DNA from: Pusillimonas sp.
Lineage (GTDB): Bacteria; Pseudomonadota; Gammaproteobacteria; Burkholderiales; Burkholderiaceae_B
Reading direction: 5' to 3'
Assembly: GCF_029263785.1 (NCBI RefSeq)
Contig: NZ_JAJUFE010000001.1
Location: forward strand, 80,459 to 144,458
Length of the DNA: 64,000 nucleotides
Shown: positions 11,514 to 21,337 of the stretch, piece after piece
Numbering within the stretch: position 1 is the first letter of the stretch
Layout: every line of letters starts with the position of its first letter
The notes under the pieces: model-generated
What the model was told of the DNA's origin: nothing
The model's database searches: none
What the model saw: only the letters and a program-made list of their open reading frames with translations
Program-made: the position numbers and the translations under genes

Positions 11514-13811
11514 ATGGATGCCAACGCCGACCTCTCGAAACTGGCACTCGACTATCATGCCTTCCCCGTTCCGGGGAAGATTTCGGTCACGCCGACCAAG
11601 ACGCTGGCCAACCAAGACGACCTTTCGCTGGCCTACTCGCCGGGTGTAGCCGCGGCCAGTATGGCCATCTACAACGAGGGCGACGAAGCCGCGGCGCTGT
11701 ACACCTCTCGTGCCAACCTGGTGGGTGTGGTTACCAACGGTACCGCTGTGCTGGGCCTGGGCAATATCGGCCCTCTCGCCGCCAAGCCGGTCATGGAGGG
11801 CAAAGGATGCCTGTTCAAGAAATTCGCCGGCATTGATGTATTTGACATTGAGCTCAACGAAAACGATCCGGATAAGCTGGTCGACATCATCGCGGCGCTG
11901 GAGCCCACCCTGGGTGGGGTCAATCTTGAAGACATCAAGGCTCCCGAATGCTTCTATATCGAAAAGAAGCTTCGCGAACGCATGAAGATTCCGGTCTTCC
12001 ACGACGACCAGCACGGCACGGCCATCATTTCGGCTGCTGCGATCCTCAACGGTCTCAAGGTGGTCGGCAAGGACATCGCGAGCGTAAAGCTGGTTTGTTC
12101 GGGAGCCGGCGCCGCTGCCATCGCCTGCCTGAACCTTCTTGTCAGCCTGGGACTTCCTCGCAGCAACATCTATGTAACCGACTCTCGCGGCGTCATTTAC
12201 GAAGGCCGTGAAGAGAACATGGAACAGACCAAGGCCGAATACGCTCAAAAGACTGACGCCCGTACCCTGGCAGATGTCTGCAAGAACGCCGACGTGTTCC
12301 TGGGCTGCTCGGCTCCGGGGGTCCTCACCGCCGACATGGTCAAGACCATGGCCGATCGTCCGCTGATCCTGGCACTGGCCAACCCTGAACCCGAAATCCG
12401 CCCCGAAGTGGCGAAGCAGGCGCGCGCTGACTGCGTCATTGCAACCGGCCGTTCCGATTACCCCAACCAGGTCAATAACGTTCTGTGCTTCCCCTTCATT
12501 TTCCGTGGCGCTCTGGACGTGGGCGCCACCATCATCAACGAGGAAATGAAGCTGGCCTGCGTTCGTGCCATCGCCGAACTGGCTGAGGCCGAGCAAAACG
12601 ACGAAGTGGCAAATGCCTACGCCGGCCAGGATCTTACGTTCGGCCCCGAGTACATCATTCCCAAGCCATTCGATCCGCGCCTGATCGTCAAGATTGCTCC
12701 GGCGGTGGCCCAGGCCGCCATGGACTCCGGCGTTGCGACCCGTCCGATCACCGACATCGAGGCCTATCGTCAGAAGCTGATGAGCCTGGTGTATCACACG
12801 GGCCAGCTCATGCGCCCGCTGTTCATGCAGGCCAAAGAAGCTCCAAAGCGGGTTATCTACGCCGACGGCGAAGACGAGCGAGTTCTGCGTGCCGTCCAGG
12901 TAGTAATCGACGAACAGATCGCCCAACCAATTCTTGTTGGCCGCCCTGCAGTCATCGAAATGCGCATCAAGCGGTTCGGCCTTCGCCTTGTTCCGGGTGA
13001 AAATATTGAAATCGTCAATCCGGAAGACGATGAGCGCTTCAACGAAACCTGGAGCAGTTATTACAAGATTCAGGGTCGTAACGGTGTCACTCCCGATATC
13101 GCCAAGGCGATGGTGCGCAAGCACAACTCGCTCATCGGCGTGATGCTGATGCGCCGCGGTGATGCTGACGCAATGCTGTGCGGCGTGGCCAGCCGATATG
13201 ACAATCAACTGCGCTATGTGGACGAAGTCATCGGACTACGGGACGGGGCCAAGACATATGCCGCGATGAACGTCCTTATGCTGCCCGACCAGACCCTGTT
13301 CATCTGCGACACCCACGTCAACGAGAATCCCACCGCCGAAGAAATCGCTGACATGACGATCCAGGCGGCCGCCGAGGTGTTGCGATTCGGTGTAGTGCCC
13401 AAGATTGCCCTGCTGTCGCATTCGAACTTCGGTAGCCGTGTCACCGAGTCGTCGCGAAAAATGGCCGAGGCACGACGCATCATCGCCGAGCGTGCGCCTC
13501 ACCTCGAGGTGGACGGCGAGATGCATGCTGACGCGGCACTGTCAGAGAAGATCCGCTTGAAGGCTTTTCCGGATTCGACCCTGAAGGGGCCCGCCAATCT
13601 GTTGATCACGCCCAATCTGGATACCGGGAACATTGTCTACAACATGCTGAAGATGACCGGCAGCAATGGCGTGGCAATGGGGCCGGTTCTGCTGGGCGCT
13701 GCACGCCCTGTTCATATCCTGACCACCAGCGCCACCGTGCGTCGCATTGTGAACATGACGGCACTGGCCGTTGTGGATGCACAGCAGGAGGCCGGACAGG
13801 TTCAGTTGTAA
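11514..13811 (+). CDS. maeB: NADP-dependent malic enzyme with phosphotransacetylase-like C-terminal domain
   Basis: Decarboxylates malate to pyruvate with NADP reduction. The 765 residues match the two-part MaeB layout: malic enzyme domain (about 1-430; [61 protein letters not shown]) followed by a phosphate acetyltransferase-like domain (about 430-765; [19 protein letters not shown] near the end), which is regulatory in characterised homologues. The start is the ATG at 11514, with AACAGGAG eleven bases upstream; the frame is open nine codons earlier. It is transcribed divergently from odhA. CTGACA (11444-11449) and TGTCAG (11465-11470) form an inverted repeat in its upstream region that could be an operator. 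Confidence 0.96.
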   Translation: MDANADLSKLALDYHAFPVPGKISVTPTKTLANQDDLSLAYSPGVAAASMAIYNEGDEAAALYTSRANLVGVVTNGTAVLGLGNIGPLAAKPVMEGKGCLFKKFAGIDVFDIELNENDPDKLVDIIAALEPTLGGVNLEDIKAPECFYIEKKLRERMKIPVFHDDQHGTAIISAAAILNGLKVVGKDIASVKLVCSGAGAAAIACLNLLVSLGLPRSNIYVTDSRGVIYEGREENMEQTKAEYAQKTDARTLADVCKNADVFLGCSAPGVLTADMVKTMADRPLILALANPEPEIRPEVAKQARADCVIATGRSDYPNQVNNVLCFPFIFRGALDVGATIINEEMKLACVRAIAELAEAEQNDEVANAYAGQDLTFGPEYIIPKPFDPRLIVKIAPAVAQAAMDSGVATRPITDIEAYRQKLMSLVYHTGQLMRPLFMQAKEAPKRVIYADGEDERVLRAVQVVIDEQIAQPILVGRPAVIEMRIKRFGLRLVPGENIEIVNPEDDERFNETWSSYYKIQGRNGVTPDIAKAMVRKHNSLIGVMLMRRGDADAMLCGVASRYDNQLRYVDEVIGLRDGAKTYAAMNVLMLPDQTLFICDTHVNENPTAEEIADMTIQAAAEVLRFGVVPKIALLSHSNFGSRVTESSRKMAEARRIIAERAPHLEVDGEMHADAALSEKIRLKAFPDSTLKGPANLLITPNLDTGNIVYNMLKMTGSNGVAMGPVLLGAARPVHILTTSATVRRIVNMTALAVVDAQQEAGQVQL

Positions 13812-13832
13812 TCAGGACGTCTTGCTTCCTTG

Positions 13833-13868
13833 AAACCGGCGAGGCTATTTGGCTTCGCCGGTTTTTTT
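13833..13868 (+). terminator. Rho-independent terminator after maeB
   Basis: AAACCGGCGA (13833-13842) pairs perfectly with TCGCCGGTTT (13855-13864) across a 12-base loop and runs into a T tract, 21 bases after the maeB stop codon. Confidence 0.88.
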
Positions 13869-13881
13869 ATTGGGGGTCGGG

Positions 13882-14112
13882 CTTGAGGCCTGGCTGCGGG
13901 GAGAGTCTAAAGCCGGTCGCATCCGGCGGTCCCGCTTCGCGGGACTGCCCGCGTCTACCTCGTCCGTGCGGGCGGCAGCAAAACTCGACCTCAGCGCTTA
14001 CGCGCTTCGGGACTCGTACATGTTGCTGCCGACTTCCCCCGCGCTCCCTTCGGTAGCACGCGGCGCCGTCTGGACGACCGGCTTTAGACTCTCCCCGCAG
14101 CCAGGCCTCAAG
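13882..14112. repeat. 231-bp element bounded by perfect 38-bp inverted repeats
   Basis: Bases 13882-13919 and 14075-14112 are exact reverse complements over 38 bp; the arms begin CTTGAGGCCTGGCTGCGGGG. The 155-bp interior holds nested short palindromes: GTCCCGC/GCGGGAC at 13929-13945, AGCGC/GCGCT at 13993-14006, and GGCAGCA (13974-13980) opposite TGCTGCC (14024-14030). No convincing gene is present; because of the symmetry both strands encode similar residues near the ends. The element fills the space between the maeB and gltA terminators. It could be a non-autonomous transposable element, a dispersed structured repeat or a noncoding RNA. No target-site duplication is obvious. Confidence 0.75.
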
Positions 14113-14152
14113 AACACAGGAATACGCCCCCAACACCCCGCAGCAACCGACC

Positions 14153-14176
14153 AAAAAAAACGCCCCGAAGGGCGTT
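14153..14176 (-). terminator. Rho-independent terminator after gltA
   Basis: On the minus strand AACGCCC-TTCG-GGGCGTT is followed by eight Ts, 15 bases past the gltA stop. The UUCG tetraloop and long U-run make it a strong terminator for the sdh-gltA operon. Confidence 0.92.
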
Positions 14177-14191
14177 TGAATCGAACGATTC

Positions 14192-15493
14192 TTACTTGGC
14201 CGGCACGTCGCGGGGGGCCGCTCCGGTGTACAGCTGACGCGGACGACCGATCTTGTAATCAGGATCAGAGATCATCTCGTTCCACTGGGCAATCCAGCCA
14301 ACCGTGCGAGCCAGAGCGAAGATCGCCGTGAACATCGACGTCGGAATGCCAATGGCACGCTGAACAATACCCGAGTAGAAGTCAACGTTCGGATACAGCT
14401 TGCGATCCACGAAGTACTGATCTTCAAGAGCAATGCGCTCGAGCTCCATGGCAAGCTTGAACAGAGGATCGTCCTCAAGACCCAGAGCCGAGAGCACTTC
14501 CTTGCAAGTTTCCTGCATCAGCTTGGCACGCGGATCGTAGTTCTTGTAGACACGGTGGCCAAAGCCCATCAGGCGAACGCCCGAGTTCTTGTCCTTGACC
14601 TTTTCCATGAACTCGCCAACTTTGGCGACACCGCCATTGGCTTGCAGCTCTTCAAGCATTTGCAGGCACGCCTCGTTGGCGCCGCCATGAGCAGGACCCC
14701 ACAGGCAGGCAACACCCGCAGCAATCGCTGCGAACGGGTTCGTACCCGACGAACCGCACAGACGTACGGTCGAGGTCGAAGCATTTTGCTCGTGATCAGC
14801 GTGCAGGATGAAGATGCGATCAAGCGCGCGCTCGACGACTTCGTTCACCTGATACTCTTCGCAGGGGTTCGCGAACATCATGCGCAGGAAGTTGCCCGTG
14901 TAGGACAAATCGTTGCGCGGGTAGATGTATGGCTGGCCCATCGAATACTTGTACGCCATCGCAACCAGGGTAGGCAGTTTGGCTATCAGACGAATGGCCG
15001 AGATTTCACGGTGACGCGGGTTGGTGATGTCTGTGGCGTCGTGATAGAACGCCGACATTGCACCGATCATGCCGGTAAGCACGGCCATCGGGTGCGCGTC
15101 GCGTCGGAAGCCACCCAGGAACACCTGCATTTGCTCATGAACCATCGTGTGATTCGTGACCAGTGCATCGAATTCCTTCTTCTGCTGGGCGTCAGGCAAT
15201 TCACCGTTCAGGATCAGGTAGCTGACGTCCATGAAATCGCAATTTTCTGCGAGCTGATCAATGGGGTAACCACGGTACAGCAGCTGTCCCTTGTCGCCAT
15301 CGATATAGGTGATGCTCGACTCGCACGACGCGGTGGCCAAAAAGCCCGGATCGTACGTAAACATGCCTGTCTGGCCATATAGCTTGCGAATATCGATGAC
15401 ATCCGGACCGATCGTTCCCTTGTAAACCGGGAACTCAACAGAGTTGCTGCCGTCGGAGAACGATAAAGTGGCTTTTTTATCTGAAAGTTGCAT
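14192..15493 (-). CDS. gltA: Citrate synthase (type II)
   Basis: Condenses acetyl-CoA and oxaloacetate to open the TCA cycle. The 433 residues are the length of proteobacterial hexameric type II enzymes. Catalytic regions are visible as [29 protein letters not shown] (catalytic His) and [15 protein letters not shown] (catalytic His), and the C terminus carries RPRQLYTG. The frame is open to 15571, but [12 protein letters not shown] at 15493 is the family start and has an AGGA about eight bases upstream. It follows sdhE by 16 bases and ends the minus-strand gntR-sdhCDAB-sdhE-gltA series. Confidence 0.97.
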   Translation of the reverse strand: MQLSDKKATLSFSDGSNSVEFPVYKGTIGPDVIDIRKLYGQTGMFTYDPGFLATASCESSITYIDGDKGQLLYRGYPIDQLAENCDFMDVSYLILNGELPDAQQKKEFDALVTNHTMVHEQMQVFLGGFRRDAHPMAVLTGMIGAMSAFYHDATDITNPRHREISAIRLIAKLPTLVAMAYKYSMGQPYIYPRNDLSYTGNFLRMMFANPCEEYQVNEVVERALDRIFILHADHEQNASTSTVRLCGSSGTNPFAAIAAGVACLWGPAHGGANEACLQMLEELQANGGVAKVGEFMEKVKDKNSGVRLMGFGHRVYKNYDPRAKLMQETCKEVLSALGLEDDPLFKLAMELERIALEDQYFVDRKLYPNVDFYSGIVQRAIGIPTSMFTAIFALARTVGWIAQWNEMISDPDYKIGRPRQLYTGAAPRDVPAK

Positions 15494-15509
15494 TTCAATC
15501 CTCAAGTTT

Positions 15510-15770
15510 TTACAGCTTCCGCATTTGCTCGACCAGACGACGCAGCTCGGGAGTATCGTATTCTCCGGCAAGCTCGGTTCGGGCTAGCAACACATCAAGC
15601 AATTCGTTATCCCCCATCTCAAACAGAAGAGTCAGGGCATGCACATCGGCGTCGGTAAGCTGGGTCTCGTACTGATCGAGGAACTTCGTGATGATCAGAT
15701 CGTTTTCCAGCAGGCCGCGCCGGGCTCGCCAACGCAAGCGCGGACGGTCGATCTCCGACTGTTTTTTCAT
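15510..15770 (-). CDS. sdhE: FAD assembly factor SdhE
   Basis: Small helical protein that promotes covalent flavin attachment to SdhA. The 86 residues contain the family signature RGxxE in [11 protein letters not shown] (about residues 18-28) and the acidic [13 protein letters not shown] helix. The position directly after sdhB (12 bases) and before gltA is the standard context. The older name YgfY and an antitoxin interpretation apply to the same family, but the operon position favours succinate dehydrogenase maturation. Confidence 0.92.
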   Translation of the reverse strand: MKKQSEIDRPRLRWRARRGLLENDLIITKFLDQYETQLTDADVHALTLLFEMGDNELLDVLLARTELAGEYDTPELRRLVEQMRKL

Positions 15771-15782
15771 GGAACCATCGCC

Positions 15783-16499
15783 TCAGATTGTGCGACGAAC
15801 CAGAAGTTCTTTGATCTGGCCGATGGCTTTCGCCGGGTTAAGCCCCTTCGGACAGACATCGGTACAGTTCATGATGGTGTGGCACCGGAACAAGCGATAC
15901 GGATCCTCGAGATTATCGAGGCGTTCGGCGGTCGCTTCGTCACGGGAATCCACGATAAAACGGTAGGCCTGGAGCAATCCGGCAGGACCCACGTACTTGT
16001 CGGGGTTCCACCAGAACGACGGGCAGGACGTCGAACAGCAAGCACACAGAATACACTCGTACAGGCCATCGAGCTGCTCGCGCGCCTCGGGCGTCTGCAG
16101 ACGCTCTTTCTCGGGCGGCGGCTGATCGTTGATCAGGAACGGCTTGATTGAGTGGTATTGGTTGAAGAAGTGAGTCATGTCGACGATCAGGTCGCGCACG
16201 ACTGGCAGACCGGGCAAGGGTCGCAACACGATTGGCTCGCTGAGTTCGCGCAGGTTGGTCGTGCAGGCCAGACCGTTCTTGCCATTGATGTTCATGGCGT
16301 CGGAACCGCACACCCCTTCGCGGCACGAGCGGCGCAGCGCCAGGCTGTCATCGACATCGTGCTTGATCCGAACCAGGGCGTCCAGAAGCATCTTGTCGTT
16401 TGGCTGCAGCTCGACCTCGAGCTTCTGCATGTAGGGACGCTCATCCTTGTCGGGATCGTAGCGATAGATTTCAAATTTGACGATACGTTTTTCGCTCAT
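15783..16499 (-). CDS. sdhB: Succinate dehydrogenase iron-sulfur subunit
   Basis: Electron-transfer subunit of complex II. The 238 residues carry the N-terminal [2Fe-2S] motif [13 protein letters not shown]...ACTTNL and the C-terminal cysteine clusters [12 protein letters not shown] and [17 protein letters not shown] for the [4Fe-4S] and [3Fe-4S] centres. It starts 13 bases after sdhA and precedes sdhE by 12 bases on the same strand. Confidence 0.97.
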   Translation of the reverse strand: MSEKRIVKFEIYRYDPDKDERPYMQKLEVELQPNDKMLLDALVRIKHDVDDSLALRRSCREGVCGSDAMNINGKNGLACTTNLRELSEPIVLRPLPGLPVVRDLIVDMTHFFNQYHSIKPFLINDQPPPEKERLQTPEAREQLDGLYECILCACCSTSCPSFWWNPDKYVGPAGLLQAYRFIVDSRDEATAERLDNLEDPYRLFRCHTIMNCTDVCPKGLNPAKAIGQIKELLVRRTI

Positions 16500-16512
16500 T
16501 TCAGTATCCTGC

Positions 16513-18291
16513 TTAGAAGGTCCGTGCCTTGGGTGGGAAGCTCTCGACGGTAAGTGGCTTCATTTGCACAGGCTTGTATTCGAGGCGGCGGCCTTCCGAG
16601 AACCATAGGGAGTGCACCAGCCAGTTCTCGTCGTCCCGCTCGGGATGATCGTCCAGCGCGTGAGCACCGCGGCTTTCGGTACGGTTGGCGGCTGCCTTGG
16701 TGGTGGCAAGCGCGACTTCCTTCATGTTGGCCAGTTCGAGGGCCTCCATGCGGGCCGTGTTCCAGACCTTGGACTTGTCCTTGAAGTAGACATTGTCGCA
16801 ACGCTCGGCGATACGCTCCATGTCGGCAACCCCTTCGTTCAGCAGCTTGAGGGTGCGGAACACACCGCAGTGGTTCTGCATGCTGTTGCGCATGGCGTTG
16901 TGAACTTCGTAGACGTTTTCGCCCGAAGTGCGCTTCTCGAGTTCGTTGACGCGGTCGAGCGAAAAATCGATGGCCGACGGAGGGATCTCCTGGTGCGAAT
17001 GCTGACGCTCGGGATGCGACTCAACGATGTGATTGCCGGCGGCACGGCCGAACACGATAAGGTCGAGCAGCGAGTTCGTACCCAGGCGGTTGGCACCATG
17101 AACCGACGTGGCAGCACATTCGCCCACCGCGTACAGACCCTGAACAGGCACGTTCTCGCCATTGCGCCAATCCATCACCTGACCATAAATATTGGTGGGC
17201 AGACCACCCATCTGGTAGTGAATGGTGGGAACGACGGGGATCGGGTCCTTGATCGGATCAACGTTGCCGAACTTGATGGCAATTTCACGGATCGAGGGCA
17301 GACGCTTCATGATGGTTTCGGCGCCGATGTGATCCAGCTTGAGCAGGATGTGATCGCCGTTGGGGCCACAGCCGCGTCCTTCCTTGATTTCCTGGTCCAT
17401 CGAACGCGAGACGAAATCGCGTGGAGCCAAATCCTTGAGCGTAGGAGCGTAGCGCTCCATGAAGCGCTCGCCATCCTTGTTGAGCAGGATGCCGCCTTCG
17501 CCGCGAACGCCTTCGGTGATCAGCACGCCGGCACCGGCAACACCCGTGGGGTGGAACTGCCAGAACTCCATGTCTTCCAGAGGAAGACCCGCACGCGCCG
17601 CCATGCCAAGACCATCACCGGTATTGATGAAGGCGTTTGTGGAAGCTGCCCAGATGCGGCCGGCACCACCGGTGGCCAGCACGGTTTGCTTGGCTTCCAG
17701 GACGTAGATCTCGCCGGTTTCGAGTTCGAGTGCGGTAACGCCCAGGACATCGCCGGCCTGATTGCGCAGGAGGTCCAGAGCCATCCACTCGACAAAGAAC
17801 TGCGTACGCGCGGCCACGTTGCGCTGATAGAGCGTATGCAACATGGCATGACCGGTACGGTCGGCTGCTGCACAGGCGCGCTGCACCGGCTTCTCGCCGA
17901 AATTGGCCGTGTGACCGCCAAAAGGACGCTGGTAGATGGTGCCGTCGGTATTGCGGTCGAACGGCATGCCGAAGTGCTCGAGCTCGTAAACGGCGTTGGG
18001 CGCCTCGCGACACATGAATTCGATTGCGTCCTGGTCGCCGAGCCAGTCGGAACCCTTGACGGTATCGTACATATGCCAGTACCAGTTATCTTCGCTCATG
18101 TTGCCCAATGCGGCACTGACGCCACCCTGCGCCGCCACAGTGTGCGAACGGGTGGGGAAGACCTTGGACAGGACGGCGACCGAAAGGCCCGCTTGCGCCA
18201 GTTGCAGCGAGCAACGCATGCCGGCCCCGCCGGCACCTACAACCACCACATCGAACTGGCGGCGAGGTATGGAATGTTTGACAGCAGCCAC
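16513..18291 (-). CDS. sdhA: Succinate dehydrogenase flavoprotein subunit
   Basis: Catalytic subunit oxidising succinate to fumarate with covalent FAD. Visible features in 592 residues are [20 protein letters not shown], the flavinylation histidine in [17 protein letters not shown], the substrate-site segments [16 protein letters not shown] and [12 protein letters not shown], and [18 protein letters not shown]. The start is a GTG three bases after the sdhD stop; a GGAG lies 11 bases upstream. A long open frame opposite this gene on the plus strand is a shadow. Confidence 0.97.
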   Translation of the reverse strand: MAAVKHSIPRRQFDVVVVGAGGAGMRCSLQLAQAGLSVAVLSKVFPTRSHTVAAQGGVSAALGNMSEDNWYWHMYDTVKGSDWLGDQDAIEFMCREAPNAVYELEHFGMPFDRNTDGTIYQRPFGGHTANFGEKPVQRACAAADRTGHAMLHTLYQRNVAARTQFFVEWMALDLLRNQAGDVLGVTALELETGEIYVLEAKQTVLATGGAGRIWAASTNAFINTGDGLGMAARAGLPLEDMEFWQFHPTGVAGAGVLITEGVRGEGGILLNKDGERFMERYAPTLKDLAPRDFVSRSMDQEIKEGRGCGPNGDHILLKLDHIGAETIMKRLPSIREIAIKFGNVDPIKDPIPVVPTIHYQMGGLPTNIYGQVMDWRNGENVPVQGLYAVGECAATSVHGANRLGTNSLLDLIVFGRAAGNHIVESHPERQHSHQEIPPSAIDFSLDRVNELEKRTSGENVYEVHNAMRNSMQNHCGVFRTLKLLNEGVADMERIAERCDNVYFKDKSKVWNTARMEALELANMKEVALATTKAAANRTESRGAHALDDHPERDDENWLVHSLWFSEGRRLEYKPVQMKPLTVESFPPKARTF

Positions 18292-18294
18292 GGC

Positions 18295-18678
18295 TTATAG
18301 ACTCCAGAGAACTTTAGCGAAATAAACGATAGAACCCACCAGCCACAGCAAGGTCAGAACTTGCAGGAACAGGCGCAGGCCTGCCGATGTGACGTAATCC
18401 ATCCAGATGTCGCGCACACCGACCCAGGCATGCCAGGCGACCGACAGGAAGGCCAGCGTCGCCAACAACTGGCCCACGGGCAATGCGCCCAGATGGAAGG
18501 TGAACAGATGCTGCCAGGCTTCAAAGTTCATTTCCGAAGAAAAGAGGAAGCCGAAGAACAGGATCAGCGTATAAACGGCCATGATGACGGCCGTGCAGCG
18601 TTGAACGATGAAATCAAGGGTGCCGTAGTGGGCACCGACCACCAGACGTTTTGTGCCGAGACGTTGTTGAGTTGTCAT
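18295..18678 (-). CDS. sdhD: Succinate dehydrogenase membrane anchor subunit D
   Basis: Hydrophobic anchor subunit of complex II (127 residues). Three membrane segments are visible: FIVQRCTAVIMAVYTLILFF, GQLLATLAFLSVAWHAWVGV and the C-terminal LFLQVLTLLWLVGSIVYF. The histidine in AWHAWVGVRDIWMDYV is the usual heme/quinone-region residue. It overlaps the sdhC stop codon by one base (TAATG), indicating translational coupling. Confidence 0.94.
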   Translation of the reverse strand: MTTQQRLGTKRLVVGAHYGTLDFIVQRCTAVIMAVYTLILFFGFLFSSEMNFEAWQHLFTFHLGALPVGQLLATLAFLSVAWHAWVGVRDIWMDYVTSAGLRLFLQVLTLLWLVGSIVYFAKVLWSL

Positions 18679-19091
18679 TACCAGGCTCCGAACAGTTTAA
18701 GACCAAACACCACGGTCAGGGCGAGGCTGACCCCAAAGACGATCCCGGCGGATTTTTGCGCCGAGACTTTGTCCATGCCGATGTGCAGGTCAAGCACGAG
18801 GTAGCGGATGCCGGCACAGAAGTGATGCAGGTAGCCCCAGATAAGCACCAGGAACACGAGCTTGCAAACAGGATTGGAAGCCCATTCGCGCATCGAGGCA
18901 TAGGTTTCAGGCGAGGTGACGCTGGCCGCAAACAAGGGCACAATGATCAGCGGCAAGCTCAGGAACAGCAACGCGCCACTGATGCGGTGCAAGATTGAAG
19001 ATTTTCCCGCAAGCGGGAGGTGGTATCTGAGTATCTGCGGGATGCTTAAATTGCGATACTGCGGACGTGGCTTGGAAGCTGAATCGGACAT
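18678..19091 (-). CDS. sdhC: Succinate dehydrogenase cytochrome b556 subunit
   Basis: Anchor subunit C of complex II. In 137 residues it has RPQYRNLSIPQILRYHLPL, the quinone-site segment SILHRISGALLFLSLPLII, HHFCAGIRYLVLDLHIG with the heme-ligand histidine region, and a last membrane helix. The frame is open 26 codons further upstream; the ATG at 19091 (MSDSASKPRPQYRNLS) fits the family. It begins 99 bases after the gntR stop, so the sdh genes could be read from the gntR promoter, from a promoter in that gap, or both. Confidence 0.94.
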   Translation of the reverse strand: MSDSASKPRPQYRNLSIPQILRYHLPLAGKSSILHRISGALLFLSLPLIIVPLFAASVTSPETYASMREWASNPVCKLVFLVLIWGYLHHFCAGIRYLVLDLHIGMDKVSAQKSAGIVFGVSLALTVVFGLKLFGAW

Positions 19092-19190
19092 GACGGCCTC
19101 GAGGTTGTAACAATTAATTTTTGCAAAGCGATACGGGCTATTTTCGCCTATTTGTGCGAAGACGATCAAATAACTGGCAAATTCTTCCTG

Positions 19191-19961
19191 CTAATTCAAA
19201 CTATTGCGGTAATGGAACCGCTCTGTGACGTAAAGTCCGCGCCGAACTTCCATGGGACGGTCGCCGTAGGTGTATGACACCCGCTCGACCTGCAGCAATG
19301 GAGTGCCGGGCTCGACCCCCAGCAACTGCGCGGCCTCGTCAGACGCCGCCATCGCGCGGATCTTCTCTTCTGCCCTGACCATGCTTACTCCGTATTCCGA
19401 TTCGAAGAAGGCATATAGCGGCCCCTTGTAACGGGAAAACGAGTCGGCGGTCAGGCCGCGAAAGACAGCACCCGGCAACCAGATGTCGTCCAGAATGGTG
19501 GGCACACCGTCGAACGACAGCACGCGGCGCAGGTTCACGACACTGTCGGCGGTGCGCAGGTCGAGAAGACGTGCAATATCGACCGGTGCCTTTACGCGCC
19601 GGCATTCAAGTATCTGGCTTCCGGAGACGGGCTGTTTGCCGTCATCGGGGGTCAGGCGCAAAAAGCGAAAACGCACCTTGGCTTCGTGATGAGTCGCAAC
19701 GAACGTACCCTTGCCCTGGCGGCGCAAAAGCAGATTTTCGGCTGCAAGTTCGTCAATTGCCTTACGCACCGTGCCCTGGCTGACCTGGAATCGGGAGGCA
19801 AGCTCCAGCTCGCTGGGTATGGCTTCGCCGGGTTTCCACTCGCCACGGTCAAGACTCTGCAGCAGCAAACCCTTGATCTGCTGATACAACGGGCTATACG
19901 CCGCGCTGGAGGCAGCGCGCTCGGTATCGGGCGCAGAGTCTGTGACGGGTTTTTCGGACAT
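19191..19961 (-). CDS. GntR family (HutC/UTRA) transcriptional regulator
   Basis: DNA-binding regulator with an N-terminal GntR winged helix (about residues 22-90; SPLYQQIKGLLLQSLDRGEW, PSELELASRFQVSQGTVRKA, LLLRRQGKGTFV) and a C-terminal UTRA effector-binding domain (about 95-250). It sits directly upstream of sdhC and divergent from mdh. A 19-bp palindrome (20051-20069) in front of it recurs upstream of acnB, so it probably senses a TCA-related metabolite and controls these genes. No clear Shine-Dalgarno is seen before the ATG. The effector is unknown. Confidence 0.93.
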   Translation of the reverse strand: MSEKPVTDSAPDTERAASSAAYSPLYQQIKGLLLQSLDRGEWKPGEAIPSELELASRFQVSQGTVRKAIDELAAENLLLRRQGKGTFVATHHEAKVRFRFLRLTPDDGKQPVSGSQILECRRVKAPVDIARLLDLRTADSVVNLRRVLSFDGVPTILDDIWLPGAVFRGLTADSFSRYKGPLYAFFESEYGVSMVRAEEKIRAMAASDEAAQLLGVEPGTPLLQVERVSYTYGDRPMEVRRGLYVTERFHYRNSLN

Positions 19962-20050
19962 GAAAGAAGAAGAAGATGCGTCTCGGATGAAGTGAGGTAA
20001 AACGGCCGTTATTTTCGCACGGTTCGCGTTTTCTGTCTAACACTCTTCTG

Positions 20051-20069
20051 TCTTATATAAGATATAAGA
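20051..20069. promoter_or_regulatory. Palindromic operator, copy 1 (gntR/mdh intergenic region)
   Basis: TCTTATA-TAAGA-TATAAGA is a perfect inverted repeat with a five-base centre. The same 19 bases (20 with the preceding G) occur at 24370-24388 upstream of acnB. It lies 90 bases upstream of the gntR start and touches the -35 box of a candidate mdh promoter. It is the best candidate binding site for the adjacent GntR protein. Confidence 0.75.
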
Positions 20070-20098
20070 TTGACGCTGTTCTGGGTTTCCCGTAATCT
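20070..20098 (+). promoter_or_regulatory. Candidate mdh promoter
   Basis: TTGACG (20070-20075), a 17-base spacer and TAATCT (20093-20098). The -35 box is close to consensus and the -10 box is weak. The preceding base is the last base of the palindromic operator, so the regulator would contact or block polymerase here. Confidence 0.45.
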
Positions 20099-20131
20099 TT
20101 TATCGTTTTAAACTAGCGAATGTCATTCAAA

Positions 20132-20182
20132 GTCCATTGACGTGAAACGGTCGACGAGCTCGCCCTTTTCAGGTCAATGGAC
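20132..20182 (+). promoter_or_regulatory. Stem-loop in the mdh leader
   Basis: GTCCATTGAC (20132-20141) is the exact reverse complement of GTCAATGGAC (20173-20182); pairing extends imperfectly on the inner side (GTGAAACGG opposite CCTTTTCAG). The loop is about 31 bases. It lies between the candidate promoter and the mdh ribosome site (CGGAG at 20207-20211) and could influence mRNA stability or translation, or be a second protein-binding palindrome. Confidence 0.5.
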
Positions 20183-20217
20183 CTGTTTATTCGTCCCTCA
20201 TCACATCGGAGATCTCC

Positions 20218-21207
20218 ATGTCCAAACCCGCCATGCGCGTCGCCGTAACCGGCGCCGCCGGCCAAATCGGCTACGCCTTGCTGTTCCGCATCGCTTCAGG
20301 CGAAATGCTTGGCAAAGACCAGCCCGTCATCCTGCAGTTGCTTGAAATTCCCGACGAGAAGGCTCAGAAGGCGCTCAAGGGCGTCATGATGGAACTGGAC
20401 GACTGCGCGTTCCCGCTGCTGGCCGGCATGACTGCGCACAGCGACCCTCGCGAGGCCTTCAAGGACGCTGATATTGCACTGCTGGTTGGCGCCCGCCCCC
20501 GTGGCCCAGGCATGGAGCGCAAGGATCTGCTCCAGGTCAACGCCCAGATCTTTACCGCCCAGGGCAAGGCCCTTAACGATGTTGCCAGCCGCGACGTAAA
20601 AGTCTTGGTGGTGGGCAACCCCGCCAACACCAACGCGTATATAGCCATGAAGTCCGCGCCCGATCTGCCGGCAAAGAACTTCACTGCCATGCTGCGCCTG
20701 GACCACAACCGTGCCCTGACCCAACTGGCTGCCAAATCCGGCAAGCGTGTCGCAGACATCGAAAAACTCATTGTCTGGGGCAACCACTCGCCCACCATGT
20801 ACCCCGACATCCGTTTCGCGACAGTCGAAGGCCAGAGCCTGCAGCAGCTCATCAACGACGACGTCTGGAACCGCGAAGTCTTCATCCCCACGGTGGGCAA
20901 GCGTGGCGCCGCCATCATCGACGCTCGTGGCCTGTCGTCAGCCGCTTCGGCCGCCAACGCAGCCATTGATCATGTTCGCGACTGGGTCCTGGGCAGTAAC
21001 GGCAAATGGGTAACCATGGGCGTTCCCTCCGACGGTTCCTATGGCATTCCTGAAGGCATCATTTACGGTGTACCTGTTACTACCGCCAACGGCGAGTACA
21101 CTGTGGTGCAAGGCCTGGAAATTGATGACTTCTCACGCGAACGCATGGATTTCACCTTGAACGAACTGCTCGAAGAGCGCGACGGAGTCAAGGACCTGCT
21201 TAGCTGA
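20218..21207 (+). CDS. mdh: Malate dehydrogenase
   Basis: NAD-dependent oxidation of malate to oxaloacetate. The 329-residue protein shows the Rossmann motif [19 protein letters not shown], the substrate-site segment [27 protein letters not shown] and the catalytic histidine in [13 protein letters not shown], all typical of the proteobacterial MDH class with an approximately 330-residue chain. CGGAG precedes the ATG by six bases. It is transcribed divergently from gntR-sdh and is closed by its own terminator. Confidence 0.97.
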   Translation: MSKPAMRVAVTGAAGQIGYALLFRIASGEMLGKDQPVILQLLEIPDEKAQKALKGVMMELDDCAFPLLAGMTAHSDPREAFKDADIALLVGARPRGPGMERKDLLQVNAQIFTAQGKALNDVASRDVKVLVVGNPANTNAYIAMKSAPDLPAKNFTAMLRLDHNRALTQLAAKSGKRVADIEKLIVWGNHSPTMYPDIRFATVEGQSLQQLINDDVWNREVFIPTVGKRGAAIIDARGLSSAASAANAAIDHVRDWVLGSNGKWVTMGVPSDGSYGIPEGIIYGVPVTTANGEYTVVQGLEIDDFSRERMDFTLNELLEERDGVKDLLS

Positions 21208-21259
21208 TACATCGCCGGCGAAAAAACATGCCGGCATCACCCGCTAGGTTTCAGACCAG

Positions 21260-21292
21260 GCCCCGCCGCCCTTCAGGCCGCGGGGCTTTTTT
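21260..21292 (+). terminator. Rho-independent terminator after mdh
   Basis: GCCCCGC (21260-21266) pairs with GCGGGGC (21280-21286), followed by six Ts. It lies 52 bases after the mdh stop and 45 bases before prpC, so prpC is either read through or has a promoter in this short gap. Confidence 0.85.
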
Positions 21293-21337
21293 GCAGCCGT
21301 CGGCGTTGAAGCCGGCCGGTTCACAAAGGAGACAAGC

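Noticed and set aside
11382..13208. 608-codon open frame opposite maeB
   Set aside because: Same reason: complete overlap with a well-supported gene and no recognisable protein features.
13849..14331. Small proteins encoded on either strand of the inverted-repeat element
   Set aside because: The similar peptides on the two strands arise from the 38-bp inverted repeats; no ribosome sites or family features are present.
15510..15770. CptB-type antitoxin of a toxin-antitoxin pair
   Set aside because: The family overlaps with SdhE, but the location between sdhB and gltA and the absence of a partner toxin gene support the flavinylation factor.
16612..18300. 562-codon open frame opposite sdhA
   Set aside because: Antisense shadow of a certain gene; the translation has no domain or signal and would need to overlap fully.
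20101..20217. Rho-independent terminator in the gntR-mdh gap
   Set aside because: The GTCCATTGAC/GTCAATGGAC stem is not GC-rich, has a 31-base loop and lacks a convincing T-run on either strand.
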